DNA of 64,000 nt from Kitasatospora aureofaciens (GTDB lineage Bacteria > Actinomycetota > Actinomycetes > Streptomycetales > Streptomycetaceae). The translations under genes and the position numbers were made by a program. The notes beneath the pieces were generated by a model. That model was given only the letters and a program-made list of their open reading frames with translations, ran no database searches and was not told the origin of the DNA. Where the stretch lies: contig NZ_JPRF03000043.1 of assembly GCF_001188955.3 (NCBI RefSeq), positions 1-64,000 of the forward strand. Reading direction: 5' to 3'. How positions within the stretch are numbered: the stretch's first letter is position 1; each line of letters starts with the position of its first letter. This document shows positions 26,205-34,492 of this stretch, piece by piece.

Positions 26205-26711
26205 CTATAGGGCCTGCGCCAGGACGAGTTCGCGGATGGTGCCGTCGTCGAGGAGGTCGCCGAGTTCGTCGGTGTCGGCGAAGCCGTTGCGGCGGTAGAG
26301 GGCGATGGCGGCGTCGTTGTGGGGCATGACGGCGAGCTTGAGGGTCCGGTAGCCCTCGTCGGCGGCCCATCGGGCGATCTCGGCAATGAGACGGTCGCCG
26401 ACGCCCCGGCCGCGGGCGGCCGGGGCGACCCACATGGAGATCAGCTCGGCGGCGGACGGGTCCTCGTCAGCCGGGACGCCGGTGGCCATGGCGACGGGGG
26501 TGCCGTCGAGGACCGCGACCAGGTCCAGGGCGCCGGGGATCTCCAGTCGGGAGCGCCAGCGCTCCTCGTGGTCGCCGGGGCCCTGCCAGTCGGCGAGGGT
26601 GGAGCCGAAGGCGTAGGGGGCCTCGGCGAGAGCGGCGAGGCGGAGCTCGCGCCAGAGTGGCCAATCGTCGGAGCTCAGGCGGCGCAGTTCGAGTTCGTGC
26701 TGTTCGGACAT
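26205..26711 (-). CDS. GNAT-family N-acetyltransferase
   Basis: 168 residues. LRLAALAEAPYAFGSTLADW is the typical start of this GNAT subgroup. Motif A is ISMWVAPAARGRGVGDRLIA (about 92-111), with the RGRGVG acetyl-CoA loop. Motif B is LAVMPHNDAAIALYRRNGFA. Intact and complete. The substrate is unknown (amine or protein N-terminus). Stand-alone gene. Confidence 0.9.
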   Translation of the reverse strand: MSEQHELELRRLSSDDWPLWRELRLAALAEAPYAFGSTLADWQGPGDHEERWRSRLEIPGALDLVAVLDGTPVAMATGVPADEDPSAAELISMWVAPAARGRGVGDRLIAEIARWAADEGYRTLKLAVMPHNDAAIALYRRNGFADTDELGDLLDDGTIRELVLAQAL

Positions 26712-27326
26712 GGTGCGGACCTTGCCCCAGGACGGACCGCACGGGCAAGCCGATTATCCCCAGCGAAGAGATCGTGGACGACGCGGTCCGGCTGATCGAG
26801 GAGAACGGGCCGGCCGTTCACCGCAAGGCCGCACTCCAGGTGCTGCACGCGGTCCCGGCCAGCGCCTTGTCACGGGGGGCACCGCCGCGGGATCACCGGG
26901 TACGCGCGGTTGTCAACCGCGACCGTGGTGGCGGCCAGGACGGACCACGCCCAGTACCACCCACGCCGGCCCACCCGCATACAGGGCTCTCAACCAAACT
27001 GCGGAAAGTCCCACCATCTCTCATGCCATCCGCTGATTCTCAACCAACCACACAAACACGCAGGCCGCACAGCCCAAACGGTCAGCCAACGACACCGGCG
27101 GAACCGACCCCCACCCCCGAACACGAGCCCAACCCCACCCCACACTTCTCAACCAACCTGCAAACCCCCAGTTCACCAACAAGATCAATCAGCGAATCAC
27201 CGACACGCCACAACAACCAACAGGTCACACCCGACGGTGGTGGCGGATCTTCTCGTTCGGGCCCGGAGTCACTGGATCGGCACGTAGCGTGGCTGGGTAT
27301 TGCTGCTGGCAGATCGGAGATCACAC
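26712..27326. other. Intergenic: short coding-like relic, then C/A-rich tract
   Basis: At 26740-26880 the plus frame gives KPIIPSEEIVDDAVRLIEEN and GPAVHRKAALQVLHAVPASA, perhaps a gene remnant without a start. From 26980 to 27240 the plus strand is C/A-rich and poor in T and G (TCTCAACCAACCACACAAAC), like 18970-19330. The short repeat TTCTCAACCAAC/CTCAACCAA occurs three times (about 26988, 27038 and 27147). No gene supported. Confidence 0.4.
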
Positions 27327-27734
27327 GTGTTCGACCAGGCCGCCGAACTCCCGCTCCACGTCGTCACCGGGGTGCTGCTCGACGCCGCGCTCCTGTCGCT
27401 GACCAGCCCAAGTACCACCGCGTTCCGCAAGAAGTGGGCTGAGGGAGAGGCCACTTACGAGAGCGCGCAGTACGCCGGCCTGCCCGACCCAACGCCGCAG
27501 ACGGCGCAGGCGCTACGGTGGTTGCTGAGCGATGAGCGGCCCGCCACCCGTACCTACGGTCTGATCGCCCACCAGGCCCGTCACCGGTACGACATCCCGG
27601 TCCCCTTCACCGCCGGCTGGTTGATCTCCGCCATCAAGTGGGGCGGCGGCAGGGCGGAATCCTTCCCCGTCGAAGCCGACGTCGAGGCCTTCGTCCTGGC
27701 CGCCACCACCGAGGCTGCTCTCAAGCAGCTCTGA
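27327..27734 (+). CDS. Hypothetical protein
   Basis: 135 residues from a GTG with GGAGA nine bases upstream. The sequence VTGVLLDAALLSLTSPSTTA, ATYESAQYAGLPDPTPQTAQ and VPFTAGWLISAIKWGGGRAE appears globular. A perfect terminator follows 17 bases after the stop. Not recognised. Confidence 0.65.
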   Translation: MFDQAAELPLHVVTGVLLDAALLSLTSPSTTAFRKKWAEGEATYESAQYAGLPDPTPQTAQALRWLLSDERPATRTYGLIAHQARHRYDIPVPFTAGWLISAIKWGGGRAESFPVEADVEAFVLAATTEAALKQL

Positions 27735-27750
27735 CCCAGCACACGGCATG

Positions 27751-27790
27751 CCGAAGGCGCCGACCACTTGGTGGTGGTCGGCGCCTTCGG
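27751..27790. terminator. Strong hairpin terminator
   Basis: A perfect 17-bp stem (CCGAAGGCGCCGACCAC, 27751-27767, with 27774-27790) and a six-base loop. Confidence 0.9.
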
Positions 27791-28093
27791 TGACCGGATT
27801 CAGCGGTGTCGTTCGGGTTCCGTGCGGGGTTGAGTAGGCAGGTCAGAGCTTGCGGTTGAGCAGCAGAACCAGGAGGGTACGGGCTTCGCGTCGGCGGGCC
27901 GGCGCGGGGGCGGCGATCGCGGTGAACCCATCTGGCCATCGCCGGGCTGGTCTCCGACCGCTCCGCACGACGCCCGGCCCGCCACCGGGCGAGCACCGAA
28001 CTGGTCCTCGCCCGCGACGCCGTCTGCTGATCCCACCAGCCGAACCGCCAGGCCAACACGCCCCGACCCCAATTTCACCCAAGGCCGTTATCT

Positions 28094-29521
28094 TTACGGG
28101 TTGCTTGTCCTCAGGACCCACCCCATGTCGGCGAGCGTCTGGGAAATCGGGACGTACCACATCCCATGAAAGCACCACGGCGTACGCCATCCGCCGTCAG
28201 CGGTCTGTCGGCCAGCGCAGTCCTGCTCCGACTCAAGAGAGGTGATGGTCCCGCGGGCCTGGATCTTGGTTCCGTTGTCACTCGTCACGAAGACAGGTCC
28301 ACCGCTGTCTCCGTTGGCGGCGGCGATGTTGTTGGGGTCCGTCTGCACGGCCTCGTCAGCGAACTTACGCCAGACGCCGTTGGGCCCCAAGATCTGTCGA
28401 TCCACTTGGGCGACGCGAATATTGCAGTGCGCCCCCGAGTTGGCGGCGGACTGGCAGACATAGTCGCCAACATTGTTGCCGCCGGATCCGGAGACCTGCA
28501 TGGCATAATCGCTGGGTTCGTTCCACGCGAGGGTATAGACGTACCCGCCCGATTTCTGGGAGTCGCGCGGGACGATACCAATCGTGTCATCGGCGGCGTT
28601 TCCGTCACCCTCATTGGCGTAACCCATATACTGCTGACTGTACCAGGTATTGTACGAGCCGGCGCCGCAGTGCCACGCAGTGGTGACCAAGCTCTTGTAC
28701 ATGTCCGCAGGCTTGTACACCCCGAAGCCAGTGGAACAGATCGTCCCACCGGGAGTCAGTACACCAGCACCGCCGTACCAGGGCTCGGAGTCTGCGCCTC
28801 GCGACAGGTCCACAACCGTTTTTTGATGGCGGGCGTGGACTTCCACACCGGCAACGGCCGACGCGATGGCCTCCACCTGCGGCGTCAGCTCTTCGGTAGA
28901 AAGTGGCGCAAGGAGTGCCCCAGGCACCCGCTCGTCGTCCGCCTCATAGCCGAGGTCAAGGCCACTTCCGTCAAGCGACGGCCCGATGCTGCTGATGTGA
29001 CTTGCCCTCTTCGCTGCGAGGGGGACTGGCTTGCCGTTCGACAGCAGCTTCTCGCGAGCTGCGTGCAGCTCCGCCTTGGAGTACTTGGCAGGCACGACCT
29101 GCACGCTCACGCCCCCCGGAAGGTCTTGGAGCACACCGCGAACCGCGTCCGGGAGCTCCCCCTTCCAATGCAAGGTGATGCGGTTGGCCCCCGGGTCGAC
29201 CTCTACCTCGGAAAATCCTGGGATCCGATCCCGAGCATGTTCCTCCCGCCCTCCGACGATCCGGTCGACGACCTTGTCCAGTGCCTCCTGCTTCTTCATG
29301 AGCTCGAGGGTCTCCGGCTTGGTGACCTCCGCCAGTGCAGCTGCAGTGGTACCGCCAGCTGGAATCTTCTTATTGGACGAAGAGCCCGGCCGAGTCGGCG
29401 CAGGACTGGGGGCGCCGCCCCCCGATATAGCGATAGCTGGAGCAATTGCAGACACCGATGCCAGCAGAGCAGTGGCCAAAATTATCCACTTCCGGCCGGA
29501 GTTACTTCTTTGAGCAGCCAC
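28094..29521 (-). CDS. Secreted trypsin-like (S1) serine protease
   Basis: 475 residues. Signal peptide KWIILATALLASVSAIAPAI, then a ~200-residue pro-region, then a protease domain with the triad His in TTAWHCGAG (about 282), Asp in PSDYAMQVS (about 338) and Ser in NGDSGGPVF (about 405). The C-terminal Cys residues (DCAGRQ, PWCFHG) suggest disulphides. The fold is closest to streptogrisin/trypsin-like proteases secreted by actinomycetes. The gene has more A/T and more varied codons than its neighbours, and the promoter side (29522-29700) is AT-rich, suggesting a separate origin. Confidence 0.88.
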   Translation of the reverse strand: MAAQRSNSGRKWIILATALLASVSAIAPAIAISGGGAPSPAPTRPGSSSNKKIPAGGTTAAALAEVTKPETLELMKKQEALDKVVDRIVGGREEHARDRIPGFSEVEVDPGANRITLHWKGELPDAVRGVLQDLPGGVSVQVVPAKYSKAELHAAREKLLSNGKPVPLAAKRASHISSIGPSLDGSGLDLGYEADDERVPGALLAPLSTEELTPQVEAIASAVAGVEVHARHQKTVVDLSRGADSEPWYGGAGVLTPGGTICSTGFGVYKPADMYKSLVTTAWHCGAGSYNTWYSQQYMGYANEGDGNAADDTIGIVPRDSQKSGGYVYTLAWNEPSDYAMQVSGSGGNNVGDYVCQSAANSGAHCNIRVAQVDRQILGPNGVWRKFADEAVQTDPNNIAAANGDSGGPVFVTSDNGTKIQARGTITSLESEQDCAGRQTADGGWRTPWCFHGMWYVPISQTLADMGWVLRTSNP

Positions 29522-29805
29522 TCAATTCCCCCCATATGAGATGCAATCAGCCATTTGGGTGATCGCGCACCCCGCATAGTAGCCCCGAGCAGACACTTGC
29601 CGCACACAAACAAAAGCCCCAGAATCACCTTTCCGCGCATTCCGGGCATAACGGTCAAGGATTTACCATCTCCTAGCAAGAGAAATCGTCATAAATTTAG
29701 GCGATTTGCCCGGCAGGTGGTAGGCGCCGCGTCCCCTTCCTTACGCACGCCGCTTCGCGCCCGCGTACGATCACGAACCGTCGCCGATGAAGTGAGGCTG
29801 AATCG
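29522..29805. other. AT-richer divergent promoter region
   Basis: Lies between the S1 protease and lipoprotein starts. Noticeably AT-rich at 29530-29700 (e.g. AGAAATCGTCATAAATTTAG). It probably holds both promoters; exact boxes are not assignable. Confidence 0.4.
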
Positions 29806-30441
29806 ATGCCCCGTACCCCAACGCTGATACACCTGACCGCTGTCACCCTGGCCTTGACCGCTCTGCTGGCTTGCGCAGCCTGCGCTGGACACACCGATGT
29901 CGCGCCGTCCACTCCCGTGCCGACGAGTACCGCCGCGTCCGCCGTCGCCGTAAGCCCTCCGCCGACGAGTGCCGCCGCGTCCGCCGTCGCCGCAAGCCCT
30001 CCGCCGAGCTCGGGCCGACCGGATCAGCAGCAGCTGGACACGGCCGCAGATGCGGTCTCACACCTCGGCGGCTCCTACCAGGATGTCTTCACTGGCCTGA
30101 TGGTGGACGTTCCGGGCGGTGGCGTCATCGTCTACCGGAAGCCGGGCGGTGGCGGCTTCGACGCCGCCCTCGCCCACCTGGGTCTGGGCGTGCGCGTGGA
30201 CCTGCGCGACGCGCCGCGCTCGATCAACGAGCTGGCCGCCACCCGCAACCGGGTCGCGGCACTGATAGGGCACACGAGCGACTACAGCATCGTCAGTGTG
30301 GGTGACGGATCGGCGGTGAGCTTCACCCGCGGCGTGGTGGAGGTCGGCGTCAGCGGAAATCTGGCCAGCGCCCAGGCAGACCTGCGCGGCCGCTTCGGCG
30401 ACCGGGTCACTGTCTCAGTCGCCCAACCGCTCTACGGCTGA
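29806..30441 (+). CDS. Putative lipoprotein
   Basis: 211 residues. Signal peptide with a lipobox near LALTALLACAAC (modified Cys about 23 or 26). A Ser/Ala/Pro linker follows, containing a 14-residue direct duplication (SAVAVSPPPTSAAA / SAVAASPPPSSG) caused by a ~42-bp tandem repeat at about 29931-30012. The exported domain (GLMVDVPGGGVIVYRKPGGG; VDLRDAPRSINELAATRNRV; GVVEVGVSGNLASAQADLRG) resembles a small alpha/beta unit also seen in secreted actinobacterial hypotheticals. The partner is unknown. Confidence 0.7.
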   Translation: MPRTPTLIHLTAVTLALTALLACAACAGHTDVAPSTPVPTSTAASAVAVSPPPTSAAASAVAASPPPSSGRPDQQQLDTAADAVSHLGGSYQDVFTGLMVDVPGGGVIVYRKPGGGGFDAALAHLGLGVRVDLRDAPRSINELAATRNRVAALIGHTSDYSIVSVGDGSAVSFTRGVVEVGVSGNLASAQADLRGRFGDRVTVSVAQPLYG

Positions 30442-31272
30442 CCGGACTCTCCGCCCCGCGTTCGGCTGCCAGAGGACGTTCTGTGATTCCCAATCGGGTT
30501 TGTCAAGAGCGTCGGTGACGCTTGGTGAGCGGGCTATGCCGTAGCGAGGTCGTGCTGGGGTGGCTCGACAGCAAACGTGCGGTGGTCGCGTATGAGGGCC
30601 CAGAGGACGTCGAGGCGACGCCTGGCGAGGGCGAGGACCGCTTGCTTGTGGGACTTCCCCTCGGCCCCACGGGTGTGGCGGGAGACCTGGTTGTGCCGCC
30701 ACTGCCGCGTCGCGTTCCTCCCCGCCGCAGCAGTGCGCCCCGAGACCGCCGCCGCGTCCTGCGTACCGATCACGCAGTTCCCGCAGTGGACCGCCGCCCT
30801 CGCCCGTCAGGGCGCGGGCCGCCCCGGTCCCTCAGCCGACCGGTAGTACTCGGGCCTCGAGGAGCCGCCTGGGCCGTGGTGGAGATCGCGGGGACGCCGG
30901 CGGGCCGTGCGGAGCTGTGGGCGGTATGGAAGGTGACGGCGGTGCGGTGGGGCCCGCTTCGCCGGGCCGGGTCGAAGGCGGGTGCGGTACTGTCGTGGCA
31001 GGGCCGGGAAGAAGGGGATCCCGGGCGGGCGTGCACACCATCGGGCGCCACGTCCACGGGGGACGGTCGACCGCGGCACCGAACGCCTTCCCCTCGCCCC
31101 GACACACCTGCGCCGGGCGCTCCACGGGGACGTGTGTACTATCCTCCGACGCGCCCAATGCCCAACAGTGTCACGGTCGCTCGCCGGAGGGCGGGCCACT
31201 GCGAAAGCGTTGGAACTGTGGTGACATCGGGTCGAACAGGACAGGCCGTGCCGTCGAACGTGGAGTGGTCGA
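30442..31272. other. Intergenic with an IS110 relic at its left end
   Basis: Apart from the transposase relic (30534-30690), this ~830-bp stretch has only Arg/Pro/Gly noise frames on both strands. The ribosome-binding site of the 31273 gene (GGAG) is at its right end. Confidence 0.4.
30534..30690 (-). pseudogene. IS110-family transposase C-terminal relic
   Basis: The minus frame reads EGKSHKQAVLALARRRLDVL then WALIRDHRTFAVEPP, ending at 30534. The HKQAVLALARRRLDVLWALIRD pattern is the tail of a second IS110 subgroup (consensus HxQAxxALARRRxNVLWAMLRD). The rest is missing. Different from the relic at 20121. Confidence 0.65.
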
Positions 31273-32061
31273 ATGCCATCACCGGGGCGCCGCAAGGCCC
31301 TCCCCGCCGTGGGCGCCGTCGTCGCCCTGGCTGCTCTGTCCGCAGTGGTGCGCTATGCGGACCGCGAGCCCAGAGCTGACGCGGGGCTGTTCAGCCAGGT
31401 GCTCCTCAGCGCCGACGGCCGCACCCTCACAACACCGGTCATGTGGGCACCGTGCCAGGAGGCCGAACCGCGGCTGTTTGCGCGCGAGACGCCGCAGACG
31501 GTCGCCGCGGATCTGAAGACCGGGCGCACCGTGGACCAGACCCACGAGTGCCCCTCAGCCGGCCGTCTGGTCAGTCTCACACTCCACGCCTCTCTGGGGA
31601 CCAGACAGCTGTCGGAGGCCAACACGGGAAAGCCCTTCGTCCCGTTCCCCGCCGCCCGGCTCGCCGACGTCGGCTACCTCCCCCCGGGCTTCACCGCAAT
31701 ATCGGACGTCCCACAGGTCTTCGGCTCCGTGGCCGGACCCTGGACTCCCAATCCGTACAACCGCAGCGACACCGTGCCCTCCTGGACCCGCTACTACGCG
31801 ACCGTCGGCAAACCCGCGCTGAGCATCACCCAAAACCTCCCCGCAGCCGGCACCCACGACCCGGCACCGGGCACCCATGCCGGTCCACCGATGTCCGTCA
31901 ACGGCCACAGCGCATCCCTCGTGTGCGACACGGATTCCGAACGCGCCCTCACATGGTCCGACGGCGTCAGCACCTTCACCGTGGTGAGCATCGACCCGCA
32001 CCACGCGGCGCTCTCGCCCTCCGAGCTCCTCCGGGTGGCCAACGGCCTGCGGAACCCCTGA
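31273..32061 (+). CDS. Secreted or membrane-anchored hypothetical protein
   Basis: 262 residues. The N-terminal basic patch plus hydrophobic helix (RRKALPAVGAVVALAALSAV) is an uncleaved anchor or signal peptide. The remaining extracellular domain (LLSADGRTLTTPVMWAPCQE; VGYLPPGFTAISDVPQVFGS; LTWSDGVSTFTVVSIDPHHA) resembles LolA/MucB-like secreted proteins only loosely. Good start: GGAG seven bases upstream. Alone on its strand. Confidence 0.65.
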   Translation: MPSPGRRKALPAVGAVVALAALSAVVRYADREPRADAGLFSQVLLSADGRTLTTPVMWAPCQEAEPRLFARETPQTVAADLKTGRTVDQTHECPSAGRLVSLTLHASLGTRQLSEANTGKPFVPFPAARLADVGYLPPGFTAISDVPQVFGSVAGPWTPNPYNRSDTVPSWTRYYATVGKPALSITQNLPAAGTHDPAPGTHAGPPMSVNGHSASLVCDTDSERALTWSDGVSTFTVVSIDPHHAALSPSELLRVANGLRNP

Positions 32062-32119
32062 AAGGCACGAACAGCACGCATCCGTCCTCTGCCTCGGCAC
32101 CGCGAGCAACGGCGGCCCC

Positions 32120-32557
32120 GTGCCCCATCACGGATACGAGGCCGTCCAGGCGCTGCGCGACCCCGCCCAGGAGCGTTACTTCTCCCAGGGGACGGCGCGG
32201 GTGACCAGCCCCACGAATGGCATGTCTGCCTCAGAGATCATCGCCGCGCTGCGCGAGAAGCTCGATGGACGCGCCACCACCATCGTCCGATACCCCGACA
32301 CCGTCGAGCACGTCCGCCGCCTCAGCGACGAGATCGCCGGCCTTCCCGCCGACGACGGCTCGAACGGCGTGGGAAAGGGCGGCAAGACCGGCCCCGGTGA
32401 CCACCGGGCGATCACGGAGGCACTCGACCGGCTGATGTCCGAGACCGGGCCGCTGGGCCGCGACCCCGAGGTGCTGGAGCGCGTCCGCCGCCTGGACCGG
32501 GCCGTCACCGCGGCCGCCGACGCCGTACCCAGCACTGAGGAGCTCTCAGAAATCATC
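32120..32557 (+). pseudogene. Hypothetical gene interrupted by the IS5-type element
   Basis: The frame HHGYEAVQALRDPAQERYFS, MSASEIIAALREKLDGRATT, DTVEHVRRLSDEIAGLPADD and LERVRRLDRAVTAAADAVPS is coding-like and helical. It breaks at the left inverted repeat of the insertion sequence (32548). No continuation is evident to the right of 33395. The true start is uncertain; the ATG at 32216 is an alternative. Confidence 0.5.
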
Positions 32558-33395
32558 TCATTTGGGGATTCTCCGCAGGCAGCTGACTGCTGCGGCGATG
32601 CTGGCGAACGCGGCGAAGTGCTCGCCCTTGCGTTCGTAGCGGCGGTGGAGGCGGCGGAAACCGTTGAGCCAGGCGACGGTGCGCTCGATCACCCATCGGT
32701 GTCGGCCCAGGCGCTGGGAGGAGTCGACGCCCCGGCGGGCGATGCGGGCCGGGATCTGGCGTCGTCGCAGGTAGGCGCGGATGAATCGGTGGTCGTAGGC
32801 CTTGTCGCCGTGGAGTTTGCCTGGCCTGCGTCGCCTGGGGCCGCGGCGCGAGCGGATGGGCGGGATGGCATCGGTCAGCGGGATCAGGGCCTGGCTGTCG
32901 TGGACGTTGGCGCCGGATATCGCGAGCGACAGGGGTAAACCGGTGCGTTCGGTGAGCAGGTGGATCTTCGACCCGTACTTGCCCCGATCGACAGGATTCG
33001 GACCTGTCAGGTCCCCCTTTTCAGGGCTCGCATGTTCACGGAGTCAACCGCGCAGCGCGACCAGTCCAGCTCGCCCCGTGCGCCGAGTTCGTCCAGGACG
33101 ACCCGGTGGAGCTTGGCCCACACCCGTGCCTTGCTCCACTCGGCGAACCGCCGATGGGCAGTCGGCCCGGACGGGCCGAAGCAGGGCGGCAGTTGGGCCC
33201 ACGTGCACCCGGAGGTTGCCACGAAGACGATCGCCGCCAACACCTCGCGATCCCCGTAACGGCGCCGGCCACCGCCCTGTGGCCGGGTCGGCGCCGCCGG
33301 CACCACCAACTGGAACAGCTCCCACAACTCGTCCGGCACCAGACGCTCCACGATCAGCACCCCCAGAGTCTAGCCATCCAAATGAGATGACTTCT
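32548..33395 (-). mobile_element. IS5-family insertion sequence (848 bp)
   Basis: Ends: AGAAATCATCTCATTTGG at 32548-32565 and its inverted partner AGAAGTCATCTCATTTGG (complement of 33378-33395), 17 of 18 identical. It contains one frameshifted transposase gene. No clear target duplication is visible. It cuts a host hypothetical gene at its left side. Confidence 0.85.
32558..33360 (-). CDS. IS5-family transposase, OrfAB by -1 frameshift
   Basis: OrfA (33360-33007) holds the N-terminal helix-turn-helix and first catalytic Asp (SRCAVDSVNMRALKRG). At AAAAGGGGGAC (about 33010-33021) a -1 slip joins it to OrfB. OrfB continues NPVDRGKYGSKIHLLTERTG, KLHGDKAYDHRFIRAYLRRR (second Asp) and RHRWVIERTVAWLNGFRRLH (Glu), ending in CLRRIPK at 32558. 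All DDE residues are present and there is no other disruption, so it may be active. Confidence 0.85.
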
Positions 33396-33479
33396 AAGTC
33401 CCCGCGCCCGGTTCAGAAACAGCCGCTGCCCCGGATACACGATTCCCGCCCGAACGCGCCGGCTCACGTCCGGCGGTGG

Positions 33480-33603
33480 CGTCCGGTGGGCCGGGCCGGG
33501 CTGGCGGTGCCCGGGTTCAACGACGTACCACCCCGCCGAACACCGGGCCGTCCCCGGCGGCCCAGCCGGGGACCACGAAGGCCGCCAGGCCGCCGGACAG
33601 GGC
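33480..33603. repeat. Repeat R1 copy 3, left part
   Basis: From GGTGGCGTCCGGTGGGCCGG to CCAGGCCGCCGGACAGGGCC, same as copy 2 (9252-9390). Instead of continuing, it stops where the lipoprotein region begins. The missing right part of R1 resumes at 34307. Confidence 0.75.
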
Positions 33604-33647
33604 CTAGGCTGTCCCGTCGAGGACGAAGTGACGAGGAGCCGGACGAA

Positions 33648-34304
33648 GTGAAGCGCCTGGGGTGGGTGGCGGCCGTGCTGGCGACGGCGGCCGCGGTGAG
33701 CGGATGCGGCGGCGGGGGCGGGCAGGGGATGACGGGCCCGGGGCAGGCAGGGCAGCAGGTCGCGCGGGAGGACGCGGACCAGCTGCGCCCCTACCGGCTG
33801 ACGCTGCCGGAGAGCCTGGGGCACGGCCGTTACGCCCGCTCCCACGACGCGGCGCCGGTCGACCCGAGGCTGGCGCAGGTCATGGCGGACCAGATCGAGG
33901 GCGCCACCGCGGTGTTCGGCTGGTACCAGTCGGCGCCCAAGGACCGCGACGGCGCGCTCGCGATCGGCGTGACGGGCCTGTACGGCACCGTACGGAGCCC
34001 GGCGACGGCGCTCGAGCAGTTCCAGAGCGTCCTGGACGGGCGCGACAACGTCCAGGGCTTCATCGTCGGCCCGCGGTCGATCACGCCGCCCCGCTCCCGG
34101 GAGCCGCTCCGCTGCCGGATCGTCCTGGTGCGGACGGGGGGCGTCGACTTCCGGCGGGCGGAGTGCAGCTGGGCGGACGCCTCCGCCGTGGTGGTGGTCA
34201 GCGAGCCGCTGCGGGAGGCCGTCCGGCCGGAGAGCGTGGACCTGGACGCCCTGGCCGCCGAGGTGGCCGCCGTGCGCGAGGACGTCCGGGCGCCCGCTAG
34301 CTAG
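33648..34304 (+). CDS. Putative lipoprotein lying inside a split repeat
   Basis: 218 residues from a GTG preceded by GAGGAG. Signal peptide and lipobox: RLGWVAAVLATAAAVSGCGG (Cys about 18). The exported domain contains YRLTLPESLGHGRYARSHDA, EGATAVFGWYQSAPKDRDGA and FIVGPRSITPPRSREPLRCR. No known catalytic motif. The gene with its ribosome-binding site is flanked exactly by the two halves of repeat R1. Confidence 0.75.
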   Translation: MKRLGWVAAVLATAAAVSGCGGGGGQGMTGPGQAGQQVAREDADQLRPYRLTLPESLGHGRYARSHDAAPVDPRLAQVMADQIEGATAVFGWYQSAPKDRDGALAIGVTGLYGTVRSPATALEQFQSVLDGRDNVQGFIVGPRSITPPRSREPLRCRIVLVRTGGVDFRRAECSWADASAVVVVSEPLREAVRPESVDLDALAAEVAAVREDVRAPAS

Positions 34305-34306
34305 CT

Positions 34307-34378
34307 AGCGCCGCAGGCCACCCCGACCCGACGGCGCACCACCACCCCACCCCCACCACCAGGAGGACAGGGGCGCCT
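34307..34378. repeat. Repeat R1 copy 3, right part
   Basis: CGCCGCAGGCCACCCCGACC, then GCGCACCACC and CCACCACCAGGAGGACAGGG, matching 9392-9466. It is preceded by a GCTAGCTAGCTAGC run that overlaps the lipoprotein stop. Confidence 0.75.
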
Positions 34379-34492
34379 GCCACGTCCGACGGCGGCGATA
34401 CCCCCAGACCAGCCGGCGCCCGGGACATCAGCAACGTCCGCGCGCACCGGCCGAACCCGAACCCGTCCACGCCGTGCCCGCCCAGCCCCGAG

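Noticed and set aside
27925..28030. Plus-strand tail LAIAGLVSDRSARRPARHRA
   Set aside because: Looks slightly coding but has no start, no recognised family and only ~35 residues; too weak to list.
30690..31270. Several frames of 100-280 codons upstream of the 31273 gene
   Set aside because: Arg/Pro/Gly noise on both strands, no ribosome-binding sites, mutually overlapping.
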